Shown: positions 1 through 7,673 of the stretch, piece after piece
Layout: the number at the start of each line of letters is the position of its first letter
Position numbering within the stretch: the stretch's first letter is position 1
From: JBMNGW01 sp050950025
Lineage (GTDB): Bacteria > Spirochaetota > Spirochaetia > Sphaerochaetales > Sphaerochaetaceae
NCBI GenBank assembly: GCA_050950025.1
Contig: JBMNGW010000009.1
Location: 1-64,000 of the forward strand
Direction: 5' to 3'
Length of the DNA stretch: 64,000 nt
Translations under genes and position numbers: made by a program
The notes under the pieces: generated by a model
The model's database searches: none
What the model was told of the DNA's origin: nothing
Seen by the model: only the letters and a program-made list of their open reading frames with translations

Positions 1-523
1 AGGGAATATCGATTGCATCTGGAACGGCTTTACCATGACTGAAGAGCGCAAAAAAGCTCTTAATTTTACTGACGCGTATGTTGATAACGCCCAAGTGGCA
101 GTAGTCAAAAATGGTAGCCCCTACCATACCCTTGCCGACTTAGCGGGAAAAAAAGTAGGCATTCAGGCCGGCTCTAGTGCTTCTGATGCTGTTTATGGCA
201 ACCCTGCTTTTGCCAATTCACTCAAAGAAATCATTGAAGTTAAAGATAACCTCACTGCTTTGATGGATTTGGAAATCGGCGGAGTTGATGCGGTAGTGCT
301 CGATTTGTTTGTTGCTGTTGATAATATCAACCGCAGTAAAAAAGATTTTGTCATCCTTGATGAGCACCTTTCCACCGAAGAGTATGGTATTGGCTTCAGA
401 AAAAATGATATGGCACTGCGCAATGAAGTGCAGAAGCAGCTTTTGGCTATGGCCGCCGACGGCACCTTAGCCGCTATTTCGACTCTGTGGTTCGGCAGCG
501 ATATCACTGTTGTCGGTAAGTAA
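1..523 (+). CDS. Amino-acid ABC transporter substrate-binding protein (3' part)
   Basis: The 5' part lies outside the window; the frame is open from base 2. The visible ~173 residues are the C-terminal part of a family 3 solute-binding protein (polar/aromatic amino acids). Seen: WNGFTMTEERK near the edge, then GKKVGIQAGSSASDAV, and EEYGIGFRKND close to the C-terminus, all typical positions of this family. It captures an amino acid outside the inner membrane and passes it to the permease whose gene starts 8 bases downstream. The exact ligand cannot be read from this fragment; glutamine-, cystine- or basic-amino-acid-type proteins are all possible. Permease, ATPase and an oxidoreductase follow on the same strand with short gaps, so a single operon is likely. 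Confidence 0.9.
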   Translation, partial: GNIDCIWNGFTMTEERKKALNFTDAYVDNAQVAVVKNGSPYHTLADLAGKKVGIQAGSSASDAVYGNPAFANSLKEIIEVKDNLTALMDLEIGGVDAVVLDLFVAVDNINRSKKDFVILDEHLSTEEYGIGFRKNDMALRNEVQKQLLAMAADGTLAAISTLWFGSDITVVGK

Positions 524-531
524 CATCATTT

Positions 532-1167
532 ATGAAACATTTGCTGCTATTGATGCTGCAGGGAACTTATACTTCCCTGCGCATCTTCTTTCTTACTCTC
601 CTCTTTTCTTTACCGTTGGGATTGCTGGTAGCCCAAGGGAGGATGAGTCGCTCTAAAATCATCAGTAGTATCGTCAATGTTTACATCATGATTATGCGGG
701 GAACGCCGCTCATTTTGCAGCTTATTTTCGTCTATTTTGCCCCCTATTATATTTTTGGTTCTTCCACCGACCGCTTTACGGCCGTCATCATTGCCTATAG
801 CATCAACTATGCTGCCTATTTTGCCGAAATTTATCGCGGGGGAATTCAAAGTATCCCCTTGGGACAACTGGAAGCCTCCAGTGTTCTGGGATTTTCCAAA
901 TTGCACACCTTCACCCATGTGGTGATGCCCCAAGTTGTAAAACGAATTATGCCGGCGATGGGCAATGAAGTGATTACGTTGGTCAAAGACACTGCCTTGG
1001 CCCAAACCATCGGTGTGGCTGAGTTGTTTCGGGTAGCTCAGAATGCGGCTGCCAGAGAGTTCTCCACCATGCCTATCTTCATTGCAGGCATTTTTTATTT
1101 TGTCATGAATGCCGTCGTTTCCAAAACATTTGACCATATTGAGCGCAAGCTCGATTATTATCATTAG
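532..1167 (+). CDS. Amino-acid ABC transporter permease (HisM/GlnP type)
   Basis: A 211-residue inner-membrane permease of the His/Glu/Gln/Arg family. Several hydrophobic segments are visible (about residues 3-35, 45-75, 85-105, 170-200). The cytoplasmic EAA loop that docks on the ATPase is present as YRGGIQSIPLGQLEASSVLG at about residues 102-121, and the family motif MRGTPLILQL is at about 54-63. Length fits the family. It forms the channel through which the amino acid caught by the upstream binding protein crosses the membrane, probably as a homodimer, since only one permease gene is present. The ATPase gene starts 8 bases downstream. Confidence 0.93.
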   Translation: MKHLLLLMLQGTYTSLRIFFLTLLFSLPLGLLVAQGRMSRSKIISSIVNVYIMIMRGTPLILQLIFVYFAPYYIFGSSTDRFTAVIIAYSINYAAYFAEIYRGGIQSIPLGQLEASSVLGFSKLHTFTHVVMPQVVKRIMPAMGNEVITLVKDTALAQTIGVAELFRVAQNAAAREFSTMPIFIAGIFYFVMNAVVSKTFDHIERKLDYYH

Positions 1168-1175
1168 GGAGCCGT

Positions 1176-1937
1176 ATGAGCGTTTTAGAACTCGACACTG
1201 TTCACAAGCACTTTGCCTCATTGCATGTCTTAAAAGGGATTTCTTGTAATTTGAACCAAGGAGAGGTCCTTTCAGTCATTGGCCCCTCCGGTTCAGGCAA
1301 ATCAACGCTTTTACGTTGCATCACCAATTTGGAGAGAATCGATTCGGGGACGATTGTAATAGATGGCGATACACTGGCCAGCACAGATTCTGAGGGTCTT
1401 ACCACCTACGCCGATCGGGCTGCTTTGGCACGTATCAGACTGAAAGTGGGCCTAGTATTCCAAAATTTTAATCTATTCCCTCACTTCTCTGTTTTGCGCA
1501 ATATCACCGAAGCCCAAGTGCACGTGCTCAAATGTTCTTTAGAAGAGGCGCGTCAAAAAGCTAATGAGCTTCTGCACAAAATGGGATTATCCGATAAAGG
1601 GAGCAGCTACCCCTACCAGTTATCGGGTGGGCAGCAACAGCGTGTCAGCATTGCCCGGGCCTTGGCACTACGGCCGCAAGTTTTGTGCTTTGATGAACCA
1701 ACGAGTGCTCTTGATCCTGAGCTCACTCAGGAAATATTGGCTGTCATCAAAGAATTGGCCCAAGAAGAGATGACCATGATGGTGGTAACTCATGAAATGG
1801 CTTTTGCCCGCGATATCTCCGATAGAGTCATTTTTATGGACGACGGGGTGATTGTGGAAGAAGGAAGTCCCGACAACCTGTTCCTTTCGCCGCAAAACGA
1901 ACGGACCAAACGCTTTCTTCACCGCTTCAACGCTTAG
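1176..1937 (+). CDS. Amino-acid ABC transporter ATP-binding protein (GlnQ/HisP type)
   Basis: A 253-residue ABC ATPase that powers uptake through the permease encoded just upstream. All canonical motifs are present: Walker A GPSGSGKST at about residue 36, Q-loop LVFQNFNLFPH, signature LSGGQQQR, Walker B LCFDEPTSALD and the switch histidine in VVTHEM. Length and the 'FNLFPH' Q-loop are typical of polar amino-acid importers. The ATG at 1176 follows a GGGAG Shine-Dalgarno. An insertion of about 10 residues between Walker A and the Q-loop (around TYADRAALARIR) is common in this subfamily. No residue needed for ATP hydrolysis is missing. Confidence 0.95.
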   Translation: MSVLELDTVHKHFASLHVLKGISCNLNQGEVLSVIGPSGSGKSTLLRCITNLERIDSGTIVIDGDTLASTDSEGLTTYADRAALARIRLKVGLVFQNFNLFPHFSVLRNITEAQVHVLKCSLEEARQKANELLHKMGLSDKGSSYPYQLSGGQQQRVSIARALALRPQVLCFDEPTSALDPELTQEILAVIKELAQEEMTMMVVTHEMAFARDISDRVIFMDDGVIVEEGSPDNLFLSPQNERTKRFLHRFNA

Positions 1938-1958
1938 CAGTTGCCAAAGGAGCTCAAT

Positions 1959-3248
1959 GTGAAAATCTATGATGTGTTGATAATCGGCTCAGGCCCGGCG
2001 GGAATGGGAGCCGCTTTTGAATTGGCCGAATTGAACCCCAAGCTTTCAATTTTGATGATTGACAGTGAAAAATACTCAACCGGGGGGATGCGCAACGACT
2101 GCAAAATGAACTTTACCTACCCCATCGGCTTTCCCACTGAATATTGGAGCAAAGAACAGGCAGAGCACTATCTGAAAAAAGTGACACAATTCCTTAAGCC
2201 CTCCATTTTACCCAAAAATAATATCGGCGTTTACCAAAGGCGGGCCGAGCGACTGGGGTGCACTTTGATGGAAATTCTCCAATCCCATTTGGGAACTGAC
2301 GGTGGGTTGTTGTTGATTAAAGAGTTGCTGGTGCAACTGCAGGAAAAAGGGATTGAGCTCTCTTTGGGTGAAACAATGGTCAGCGTCGATGAACCAAGAA
2401 AAGTTGTTCAGACCAGCCAAAGAGACATTGGATATAAAACGCTTTTGATTGCCCCCGGAAGAAAAGGGTTCAGTTTTTTGCAAAGAGTCATGAGAAGTCT
2501 GAAAGTCCCTTTCATCGATAATATTGTCGACATTGGACTCAGAGTAGAAACAACCATCGAGCGGTATCCCATCGTCAACGACTACTACGATCCCAAATTC
2601 TACTTTCCCGAAAAAGTGCGGACATTTTGTACCAACAGCGGTGATGCCCATGTGGTCAAAGAGCGCTATGAAACAGACCGCGGCGATATCTGGTATTCGG
2701 TTAACGGCCATGCCTATGCAGCAGAAGACCGCCTTCCCAACGGCCTGGTCAACTTTGCCATTCTAAAAACGGTAGCTTTTACCGCTCCATTGGCCAGCGG
2801 TCAAGCCTATGCGGAAAATTTGGGACTGCAGGCAGCCTTAATGGGAGCAGGCAAACCCCTGATGCAACGTGTTGGCGATTTCCGTCTGGGGTCACGAAGT
2901 AAAGAGTCGAGTTTTAACGACGATCTATACGATTTTTCGCCTACTTTGAAAGATTGCTGCCCCGGAGATATTTCATTGGCTATGCCGGCAAAAATTTTGC
3001 GGGTGATTTGGAAAGCGATGAAGAACCTCGATACAATTTTGCCGGGAGTTTTGCACCCTTCGACTATCATGTACTATCCTGAAATTAAGCTGTATGCCAA
3101 CAAGCCCCTTTATTTGGACGACCATTTCCGCGTGACCAACTCTATCTATTTGGCTGGAGATGGGGCGGGAACCAGCCGCGGCATTACGGCTGCTTGGGCC
3201 AGCGGTATTCGCTGCGCCGAAGGCATTAATTCCGGCTTTGCTACATAA
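1959..3248 (+). CDS. FAD-dependent oxidoreductase (COG2509-like)
   Basis: Start chosen at the GTG at 1959 because AAGGAG sits 6 bases upstream; an in-frame TTG at 1941 would precede that site. The 429-residue product opens with a Rossmann FAD-binding motif, IIGSGPAGMGAAFELAE, and closes with the matching C-terminal FAD motif GDGAGTSRGITAAWASG. The layout matches uncharacterised FAD-dependent dehydrogenases of the COG2509 group; the substrate is not known. It lies 20 bases behind the amino-acid transporter ATPase on the same strand, so it may act on the imported compound or simply share the transcript. Its last 8 bases overlap the convergent cardiolipin synthase gene. No signal peptide; cytoplasmic. 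Confidence 0.8.
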   Translation: MKIYDVLIIGSGPAGMGAAFELAELNPKLSILMIDSEKYSTGGMRNDCKMNFTYPIGFPTEYWSKEQAEHYLKKVTQFLKPSILPKNNIGVYQRRAERLGCTLMEILQSHLGTDGGLLLIKELLVQLQEKGIELSLGETMVSVDEPRKVVQTSQRDIGYKTLLIAPGRKGFSFLQRVMRSLKVPFIDNIVDIGLRVETTIERYPIVNDYYDPKFYFPEKVRTFCTNSGDAHVVKERYETDRGDIWYSVNGHAYAAEDRLPNGLVNFAILKTVAFTAPLASGQAYAENLGLQAALMGAGKPLMQRVGDFRLGSRSKESSFNDDLYDFSPTLKDCCPGDISLAMPAKILRVIWKAMKNLDTILPGVLHPSTIMYYPEIKLYANKPLYLDDHFRVTNSIYLAGDGAGTSRGITAAWASGIRCAEGINSGFAT

Positions 3249-4781
3249 GAGGGCTAAACAACTTCAACACACTGCGCCCAAAACGGACAAAAGGCGAAAG
3301 ATTCTCTTGCTCCAATAACGAGATTTCTGTACACAGCTGCAGCGTCTGTTCAATGTCTTGATACACTTTGTGGGCCATTGAGGAGGCAAAAAAGGCCACC
3401 TGGCACTCAAAGTGGAGATAAAAGGAGCGAAAGTCCATATTGGTGGTTCCCACGATGGCAACTTCATCATCGCTGACAAACATTTTGGCATGCATAAAGC
3501 CCGGCGTATATTCAAAAATTCGCACCCCCGAACGAAGTAGCGGTAAATAGTTAGAGCGGGTGACCGGATGAACATACCATTTGTCGGCAAAATGGGGAGT
3601 AATAATACGTACATCAATACCGCTTTGGGCCGCAATTTCTAAAGCAGTGGTCATCTGTGTGTCGATAATTAAATAGGGGGTGGTAATCCACACATACTTT
3701 TTGGCATGGTTGATAATTTGAATATAGGCATTCTCCGCCACGTTCTCCCCATCCAGCGGACTGTCGCCAAACGGTTGTACATACCCATCGGAGGGGCAGC
3801 TGATTGTCGGCACATACTCAGTTAAATCAATATCTTCATTTGTGCTAAACATCCACTGCTGAAAGAACATAAGAGTAAGGCTCCACACCGCATCGCCTTT
3901 GAGCCTTACCGTCGTGTCTTTCCAATGGCCGTATTTAATTTTCTTATTGATGTACTCATCGGCAAAGTTAATTCCCCCCGTAAAGCCGATGTTGCCGTCA
4001 ATAACTAAAATCTTACGGTGATCACGATAATTAAGCTTGGCATTAAGGTGGGGACGAACTTTGTTGAAAACGGCCACTTCAAAACCCAGAGCTTGCAGAT
4101 ATTTATCGTATCCGGGGGGCAGTGTTTGCATACAGCCCAAATCATCATACATAATCCTGATGATTAGCCCTTGTTCCAGTTTACTTTTTAGGGAGCTGAG
4201 CATCGCGTCCCACATCTGTCCCTCTTCTATAATGAAGTATTCCAGCAAAATAAAGCGTTCTGCCAAAGCCACTTCTTTGAGGATTTGCTCAAAGGCATCT
4301 TCGCCCAGTGGGTAGTAATCAACACTGGTATGATCCCAAAGCGGCTCGCCGGTGAGGTTTCTGATGTAATCTGATTGGCGTCCTAAGCGCCTGGAGAATT
4401 CATACAAATAGTGGCGCACTTCTGCTTTGGGCTCGGGCAAAACTGAGCGCATCTCTTTTTCGTAGTGTTCTTGGTACTTGGCCATTTGCCGGGCAACTCG
4501 CCGACCAACCCGCTTGTTGCCAAACAAAAGATAAAACGGTACCCCCAACACCGGAGCCGATAAGATGAGCAAGATCCATGAAATTTTAAAAAAGGGGTTA
4601 TCATCCCTGCTGACAACAACAAAAGCACACTAATAATTCCCAATGTTGAAATAACGGGGATGTAGTAGGTACTGAGAGCCAAATAGTTCATCAAAAGCCA
4701 GATGATGATGGTAATTTGGATAGCAACGAGCACAGCAAATATAAAAAGGCGGCCTGTAAGAAACTTCAGGAGCTTTTTCAT
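3241..4781 (-). pseudogene. cls: Cardiolipin synthase, interrupted by one frameshift
   Basis: Two overlapping frames together make one cardiolipin synthase of about 513 residues. The start at 4781 has a GGGGAGGG Shine-Dalgarno and encodes the two N-terminal membrane helices (MKKLLKFLTGRLFIFAVLV onward). The frame is then lost within about 4606-4632; the other frame resumes with SRDDNPFFKISWILLILSAP, the conserved family sequence, and runs to the stop at 3241. It contains both phospholipase-D HKD motifs: HRKILVID with GFTGG, and HAKMFVSDDEVAIVGTTNMD. The enzyme joins two phosphatidylglycerols into cardiolipin at the inner membrane. One base is missing relative to an intact gene. Either a real mutation or a sequencing error is possible; no -1 slippery heptamer is visible. 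It lies 11 bases behind the TPR gene. Confidence 0.82.
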
Positions 4782-4792
4782 GTGCCCTCCCC

Positions 4793-5848
4793 TCAATGGT
4801 CCTCATCATCAAGGTATTCTTCATCAAAAAGGACCGATTCAATCGACATTTGTGCTATTGGTTGATCCTCTTGTTCCCAATAATCTTCTTCACTCAACTC
4901 TATACTGTGCTCACCCAAATCATCTTCATCCAAATCGGTATTGGGCAGCTCATCTTCAAACAGATCCTCATCATACAATGAGGAGACCAATTCGTGGTCA
5001 ATAACATCACCATCAGAATCAATTTTGCCGTCAATTTCTTTTAGCAGCTGCTCCATCTGCTCCACGGTGACCGTGGAGGTCTGATAAAACGTCTTGCCCA
5101 GCCCCTGTTCCAGATACTTGGTTGCCATGGCAAATTTTTCCAATGCAATCGCCACCAAAGCCCCGTGGTAATAGGCTTCGGGAAATTGGGGCCCTTCGTC
5201 AATCAAAAGGCGGTGGTATAAAGCATAGGCATTGGCATACGAGCCACTTAAATAGAGCCAATAGCCGCGGTTATCAATCATCCCCGGTGTTTCTGCCAAC
5301 TCTTTTTCACTCTCTTCTATTAATTGCTTGGCTCGCTCCAGCTCACCAACATCCAACAAGAACGTTCCCAAGTTAACTGCCAGGTTTTTATCAAGTTTAC
5401 CCTCATCCCACAGCGACTGCAGCAGGTGCACGGCCTCTTCTTTGCGCTGCAAAACCCACAAGGCCATAGAGCGAGACGTATTGGCACTGTCGATAACCGT
5501 CTGCAGGGGTTTATTTTTTTTCAGCTCTTTTTCAATGATAAAATCGTAGATCCTTAGGGCAACTGCAGCATCCCCTTTTTGGACAAACAAATTGCCAATC
5601 ATAATGGCGTATTGGGCAGGCAGCGGACAAAAAGCCCCTTTTTCATACAATCGCCACGCCTTCTGCTGATCGGGATTCTTTCCTTTCAAGGCGGCAGAGG
5701 CAAATACCACATAAAAATAGCCCCGTTTCAGATACAAGAAAACGATAAAAAATAGGACAATAAGAATCATCTTGATTGTTGTTGTAACAGGAATCAGAAC
5801 TATCGCCAAAAAAAAGAGGGCGATAATAAGCAACGTGGGGTTTTTCAT
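4793..5848 (-). CDS. Membrane-anchored TPR protein with acidic tail
   Basis: A 351-residue protein of unknown function. Two hydrophobic segments at about residues 5-22 and 24-48 anchor it to the inner membrane. The middle (about 60-270) is helical with TPR-like units: repeated pairs such as AWRLYEKGAF, ALRIYDFIIE, RAKQLIEESE and ATKYLEQGLG. The last 75 residues are strikingly acidic (many D and E, few K or R). The ATG at 5848 has a GGAGG site 8 bases upstream. It is the first gene of a minus-strand pair with cardiolipin synthase (11-base gap), suggesting a role at the membrane, perhaps as a protein-interaction scaffold. That role is inference; I do not recognise a named family. Confidence 0.75.
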   Translation of the reverse strand: MKNPTLLIIALFFLAIVLIPVTTTIKMILIVLFFIVFLYLKRGYFYVVFASAALKGKNPDQQKAWRLYEKGAFCPLPAQYAIMIGNLFVQKGDAAVALRIYDFIIEKELKKNKPLQTVIDSANTSRSMALWVLQRKEEAVHLLQSLWDEGKLDKNLAVNLGTFLLDVGELERAKQLIEESEKELAETPGMIDNRGYWLYLSGSYANAYALYHRLLIDEGPQFPEAYYHGALVAIALEKFAMATKYLEQGLGKTFYQTSTVTVEQMEQLLKEIDGKIDSDGDVIDHELVSSLYDEDLFEDELPNTDLDEDDLGEHSIELSEEDYWEQEDQPIAQMSIESVLFDEEYLDDEDH

Positions 5849-5919
5849 GCAGAGGGCCTCCAGAATCGGTTGACCTTATCATGCCATATTGCGCTTAAAA
5901 ACACCACCCTGATATCCTC

Positions 5920-5948
5920 TTGCACTCAAAGGGCTCTAGTAGTAAAGT
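5920..5948 (+). promoter_or_regulatory. Sigma-70 promoter of queH, leaderless arrangement
   Basis: TTGCAC at 5920-5925, a 17-base spacer, then TAAAGT at 5943-5948. Only six bases separate the -10 box from the ATG at 5955, and no Shine-Dalgarno is present, so the transcript should start at or next to the ATG. The same geometry recurs at other genes in the window. Confidence 0.6.
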
Positions 5949-5954
5949 CCAGAT

Positions 5955-6515
5955 ATGGCTTCTGTTTCTTTACTGTTGCACTGTTGCTGCGGTCCTTGTT
6001 CCACTTCCTCAATTGAACGCTTAATAGCCCTTGGCTATGAGATTACCCTCTCATTTAGCAACAGCAATATTTGGCCCCAAGAGGAATTTGAAAAACGCTT
6101 TGAGCAGCTAGAAAAAGTGGCCAAGACCTTTAATCTTCCTCTTTTTAAAAGTCCTTATGAGCACCAAAGATGGCTTGATTACATTGCAGGGTATGAAACA
6201 GAGAAAGAGGGGGGATCTCGTTGCGCTCTTTGTTTTGAATACAACCTCAAAGAGGCGGCACTGATTGCTAAAAAGAGAGGTATTGCCCATTTTACCACCA
6301 CCTTAAGTGTCAGCCCACACAAAAACTCATTGCGTATTTTCAGTGTCGGCTCATCGTGGGATGAATTTGTCCCCATTGACTTTAAAAAGCAGGGAGGCTT
6401 TCAACGAAGCATTGAGTTGGCCAAAGAAATGGAATTGTATCGTCAATCGTACTGCGGCTGTGAGTTCTCTTTAAAGCAGCAAAAGCGAAACAGCCATGAC
6501 CGCCATACCACTTAA
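5955..6515 (+). CDS. queH: Epoxyqueuosine reductase QueH
   Basis: A 186-residue QueH-family protein (formerly DUF208), which performs the last reduction of epoxyqueuosine to queuosine in tRNA wobble positions. The diagnostic motifs are present: LLHCCCGPC at residues 7-15, RCALCFEYNL around residue 88, TTLSVSPHKN around 115, and the C-terminal QSYCGCEFS. In characterised QueH, these cysteines bind a [4Fe-4S] cluster and an adjacent mononuclear iron. The gene stands alone between divergent TPR and convergent zupT genes. Its 3' end overlaps zupT by 45 bases on the opposite strand; the C-terminal KRNSHDRHTT lies in that overlap and is not conserved family sequence. No Shine-Dalgarno precedes the ATG. 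Confidence 0.93.
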   Translation: MASVSLLLHCCCGPCSTSSIERLIALGYEITLSFSNSNIWPQEEFEKRFEQLEKVAKTFNLPLFKSPYEHQRWLDYIAGYETEKEGGSRCALCFEYNLKEAALIAKKRGIAHFTTTLSVSPHKNSLRIFSVGSSWDEFVPIDFKKQGGFQRSIELAKEMELYRQSYCGCEFSLKQQKRNSHDRHTT

Positions 6516-7265
6516 CACTCCGTAAAGAGCCAAATGGTGCTCCCCGTAGCGCTCGGCAGTGGGCAGCAGCTCATCAAAAGAGATATAAATCATCACTCCG
6601 GCAGTTGCTGCCAAAACCAACCCAAGAGTTAAATCGGTGTTGGAAAAAGAGAATAACAGCAAGCCCACCAAAGCTCCCGCCATTTCCGATAAACCACTAA
6701 GAAGAGCAATAAGAAAACTCTTAAACCGCTTACCGGTGGCATAATAGATGGGAACAGCCACGGCTATTCCCTCAGGAATATTGTGAATGGCAATGGCGAT
6801 GGCAATGCTGATACCCAGCTGAGGATCAGCCATATAAGTGGTAAATGTTACCAACCCTTCAGGAAAGTTATGAATGGTAATGGCAATTGCCGAAAGAATG
6901 CCGGTTCTCATCAACTGAGGATTGACTGCCACTTTATCCAAAACAACAGGAATCTCATGAGGGTTATCGCTAGCCGGCACAAAACGGTCGATTAAAGCTA
7001 TAAGTAACATCCCCCCAAAAAGGGCCAGCAACTGCATAATGGAAGCTTTTGTCGGTTCAAAATAGAGTTGCAAATAGACTAAGGACTCAGGAAGAATCTC
7101 CATAAAGGAGAGGTAAATCATCACCCCTGCCGAAAAGCCCAACGAAACACATAAAAACCGGGAGCTGCTACTTTTATGAACAACACTGAGCACTCCTCCG
7201 ATACCAGTCGATAATCCGGCAAACAGTGTCAAAAGGAGGGCCATGCCCACAGTAGAAAAGCTCAT
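6471..7265 (-). CDS. zupT: ZIP-family metal transporter (ZupT)
   Basis: A 264-residue inner-membrane transporter for zinc and possibly other divalent metals. Eight hydrophobic segments can be seen. The two metal-binding helices are clear: HNFPEGLVTF in TM4 and HNIPEGIAVAVP in TM5, the hallmark of ZIP proteins, and a FMEILPESL motif lies earlier. A histidine-rich cytosolic loop is absent. Its ATG overlaps the stop of the upstream DUF1893 gene (ATGA), so translation is probably coupled. It is the last gene of a minus-strand run that includes the patatin gene. No Fur- or Zur-like site is obvious near it. Confidence 0.93.
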   Translation of the reverse strand: MSFSTVGMALLLTLFAGLSTGIGGVLSVVHKSSSSRFLCVSLGFSAGVMIYLSFMEILPESLVYLQLYFEPTKASIMQLLALFGGMLLIALIDRFVPASDNPHEIPVVLDKVAVNPQLMRTGILSAIAITIHNFPEGLVTFTTYMADPQLGISIAIAIAIHNIPEGIAVAVPIYYATGKRFKSFLIALLSGLSEMAGALVGLLLFSFSNTDLTLGLVLAATAGVMIYISFDELLPTAERYGEHHLALYGVLSGMAVMAVSLLLL

Positions 7266-7660
7266 CGCTTTAAAGCCGCCTGGGCTCTAACTTGAATCAA
7301 ATTATAGATTTCATCAAGACTCATCTCATCGCTAATCATATCTTCCGTTTGACACATAATGCGATTGACAACCTCTGTTGCTTCATACTCCACGTTGTAT
7401 TTCTCATACACCTTAGCTGCCAGCTGGCTCATCAACTCCAATTTAACTCTTTGAAAACCCATGCGCACTGCCAAAGCAGCTGCGGCTCGACCGGCAATAC
7501 GATCATGGAGCAACAGTTCTGCAGCGTCTAGGTTTTCTTTTTGTAAAAACACTTCTGCATCCAAAAGTGGATGGAGCCACTTTTTGCTGCTGGAAAAAAG
7601 GACATTATTTGCTTTGTCCACAATCTCCAGTGAAATTCCTTTAGCTAATTCTCTGAGCAT
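7262..7660 (-). CDS. DUF1893 family protein
   Basis: A 132-residue protein that matches the DUF1893 family, whose Thermotoga member has a cytidine-deaminase-like fold but no established activity. Seen: ISLEIVDKANNVLFSS at the start, then the family core DRIAGRAAAALAVRMG at about residues 54-69, and VYEKYNVEYEATEVVNRI near 85-102. A cysteine follows in IMCQTED, where family members often keep one. The ATG at 7660 is preceded directly by an in-frame GTG; an AGGAAAG site lies upstream and serves either. It overlaps zupT by 4 bases and follows the patatin gene by about 10 bases, so the three are probably cotranscribed. Function unknown. Confidence 0.72.
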   Translation of the reverse strand: MLRELAKGISLEIVDKANNVLFSSSKKWLHPLLDAEVFLQKENLDAAELLLHDRIAGRAAAALAVRMGFQRVKLELMSQLAAKVYEKYNVEYEATEVVNRIMCQTEDMISDEMSLDEIYNLIQVRAQAALKR

Positions 7661-7673
7661 CACTCTATCTTTC

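Noticed and set aside
610..1221. Long antisense frame opposite the amino-acid permease
   Set aside because: A shadow of the permease and ATPase genes, with no family similarity.
4600..4635. Programmed -1 frameshift in cls
   Set aside because: No X-XXY-YYZ slippery heptamer and no clear downstream structure.
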